This document shows, one piece after another, positions 62,021 to 64,000 of a stretch of 64,000 nt of DNA (position 1 is its first letter; the number at the start of each line of letters is the position of its first letter). The notes beneath the pieces were generated by a model. It saw only the letters and a program-made list of their open reading frames with translations, did not search any database and was not told the origin of the DNA. The stretch lies in assembly GCA_016169945.1 (NCBI GenBank), contig JADLSH010000073.1:620001-684000 (forward strand), written 5' to 3'. A program made the translations under genes and the position numbers. The stretch is from Trachythela sp. YZ-2020 (lineage: Eukaryota; Cnidaria; Anthozoa; Malacalcyonacea; Clavulariidae).

Positions 62021-62029
62021 GTAGAATGT

Positions 62030-62137
62030 GTAGCTGGCGGTTTAAAGGGGTTGGGACTTGAGGCGCGGGCAGGAAAAATTTAGGAGTTGAGGCGCGGGAA
62101 AGGGGTCAACTCGCAACCCCTTAAAACCGCCGGCTAC
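62030..62137. mobile_element. Hairpin MITE, gtagctggcggtttaaagg ends
   Basis: gtagctggcggtttaaagg is mirrored by ccttaaaaccgccggctac. Inside, two ttgaggcgcggg repeats. Confidence 0.8.
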
Positions 62138-62778
62138 GCATGCAGGGTACCATACATGCACCCGTTGTTCCCTAAAATCTATATACTTCCCTATTTATAT
62201 ATATACTGTTTCGGTGTTAACTTCAGGGAGGGGAGAATGGTTAGATTCAGATTTTCTAATGACTAAATTGTCTTTTGCCCGATTCTGTTCTTTGATATCC
62301 TCTCGATATATTCAACTTTGTTCAATATACAAATATCATACTTGCAGTAAGCTTGGGCGTCCAAGCAATAGTAATACGAACACGTTCCTCTTCATTTTGA
62401 AAACCGAGCATCCCAGGCAGACCATATTAGGATCCGCTGGTCTGGCACTTTTTTGTGTATATAATTTTCACTCAACGTTGACCGCCTGGAACGGTCTACT
62501 CAACCAGAGTATATACCGCAATAAATTCTCCCATCAAAACCCGTTTCCTATTGATCAGTTGTCCATTCAATTATTGTAGTTGTAGTGTTCACTGCCGTCA
62601 AACAGGGTACTCACGTGTACTGAATACAAATATACCCGCAGGTGTACACAAACATTCCTAGTTGATCATCTTTGTCATGTAAAGTCCCTCCAATTCATAT
62701 CCTAGCTTACGATAGTAATTACGAGTACCAACACCTGAAAAAAATCATATTCAAATGTATTATAATATATATCTAATA
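62138..62778. other. Intergenic, nothing recognised
   Basis: The 121-codon plus-strand frame at 62214-62579 has no recognisable family. Confidence 0.35.
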
Positions 62779-63328
62779 TAGATCGTTTTCACTGACGTCA
62801 CGGCTTTCTTCCCAGCTTATTTTAGTGTAATATTTTCTATGTTTTGCATAGAGCAGGCAAAAATGTACCTAGAGCCAAAATTTGGGAGCGATAGCGTTTT
62901 TGGTGGCTGAACTGTGGGGAAATTAAAATGTCAAATGTTTGCTTGATTAGTAGTGATTAGTACGGGTTGGTGTACGACTTTGGTACACCAACATGGCGGC
63001 CAAAATACTAAGGCCCGAAGAAAGCCGAATTTTAATCAAAATGGTTAGATTTATACACAAAATGACTTAGATAGCACATTTAAAGCTTAACCAAGCCTAA
63101 GACGTCGAATTGTGTGAAAGAAATAGCTTTCCGCGACCTTTGAAAATGCGCTGACGTCAGCATTGCCAAAATTCAAAACTCTATAACTCTAGAAGGAATG
63201 GTCGTATCAACCTAAACTTTTCAACAAAAACTCACAACAACGATCTGCAAAACATATATAACGACCAGCTTTATAGGATTTATAATTTAGATTTTAGAAT
63301 TTTGATGACGTCACGTGAAAACCATCTA
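62779..63328. mobile_element. MITE with CRE-like sites in its ends
   Basis: tagatcgttttcactgacgtcac is mirrored by gtgacgtcatg-type sequence ending accatctata. TGACGTCA-type palindromes occur in both ends, with another (ctgacgtcag) at 63151. Confidence 0.75.
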
Positions 63329-63344
63329 TAAGAACGTTTTTGAT

Positions 63345-63571
63345 TGGCTGAAAAGCGTGCTCAATAACTCAATTGATCACACGGGAATTTAACAGCAGAA
63401 ATTAAACTTGTTGTCACGCTATTTTTGTGTTGCTTATATATTATAGCCGAGACCAACTCAAGCGCTAGAGCCAACTCAAGCGCAACTCTCGGCTAGCGCC
63501 TCGACCAACTCTTACGCTTTTTCGTGCTCTCCCAACTTCCCGCGTGCTCAATAACTCGATTGAGCACGCTA
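63345..63571. repeat. Direct repeats gcgtgctcaataactc
   Basis: gcgtgctcaataactcaatt at 63355 and gcgtgctcaataactcgatt at 63541, each followed by its own small mirror. Between them, gccaactcaagcgc is repeated. Confidence 0.6.
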
Positions 63572-64000
63572 AACCATGAAACAATTCTTAAATACAGTAT
63601 AGAGTAATAGTGATAAAAATTTCACTAGAAGAGTCAATGGTAGAGATTCGTGGCTCGATGTGCGTTGCAGGGAATGAAGTCCAACGAAGTCAATGAACTA
63701 ACACATAAGTGTTACACCAAATATAACATTTTAAGAACCGCGCGCAGTCAGCGCACGACTCACACAAGTTATATAGAGTGGCAAGCAAGCCGCTCACTGC
63801 TTATTAGCTAACATATAGCCACCAGGATCAGCGATAGCCACCTATAGTGAAGTACTCAATTTTTATCAGACTATTCCCAATTTGGGTTGGCTACCAATGA
63901 GAGCGCATATATGGCACATGCTTACAGTAATGGCCTGTTCACACGATCCGATTTGTCGGATCGGATTCTCCTCCAGACGTATGTGATTTCATACATTACA
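63572..64000. other. Right edge, possible start of another MITE
   Basis: Only the last about 70 bp show structure: gatccgatttgtcggatcgga after ggcctgttcacac, like the end of an inverted-repeat element running out of the window. Confidence 0.4.

Overview
This is a eukaryotic, AT-rich, intron-containing and transposon-dense piece of animal DNA. The families present point to a cnidarian, probably an anthozoan: an immunoglobulin-superfamily (IgSF) receptor with phase-1 Ig exons, an R2-like retrotransposon of a type I associate with sea anemones and corals, tRNA-headed SINEs with a conserved central domain, and a hammerhead-ribozyme retrozyme. The taxon is inferred from memory of families, not from a search. 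Nothing bacterial, no CRISPR array and no rRNA were seen.

Two host genes can be supported. (1) A plus-strand IgSF transmembrane receptor runs from the left edge to 20725. It has one cysteine-less V-like domain, four Ig domains in an a-b-a-b order produced by an internal duplication, a transmembrane exon, a 13-bp micro-exon and a two-exon cytoplasmic tail with several YxxL/I/V motifs, one of which fits the ITIM consensus. All splice phases agree across the nine exons. The signal-peptide exon lies left of the window. (2) A minus-strand, apparently single-exon gene at 39308-39952 encodes a 214-residue three-ankyrin-repeat protein of the PP1-regulatory type. Its promoter has a TATA box and three CCAAT boxes.

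The receptor introns are packed with mobile DNA: a SINE 10 bp past a splice donor, a dimeric retrozyme with one complete hammerhead core (3.4-4.0 kb), a hAT-like element, a broken R2-like element with CCHC and endonuclease regions (7.2-12.0 kb) carrying its own insertions, and piggyBac-type, hAT, foldback and long-TIR elements at 12.9-19.7 kb.

From 20.7 to 39 kb there is an AT-rich spacer, a palindromic satellite with a 609-bp tandem duplication, a nearly intact minus-strand LINE reverse transcriptase (24.4-27.3 kb), and a 5.3-kb head-to-tail tandem duplication (27687-33013 and 33014-38314) made of LINE tails, a MITE, a SINE and a tetranucleotide array.

From 40.4 to 64 kb there is no recognisable host gene. 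It holds many MITEs and hairpins, a full SINE, a Penelope-type inverted repeat with a decayed hammerhead (50.8 kb), and at 49.3-50.2 kb a remnant homologous to introns and possibly a linker of the IgSF receptor. That remnant suggests the receptor belongs to a local gene family. The coding story is thus a candidate immune or allorecognition-like receptor embedded in, and repeatedly remodelled by, transposable elements.
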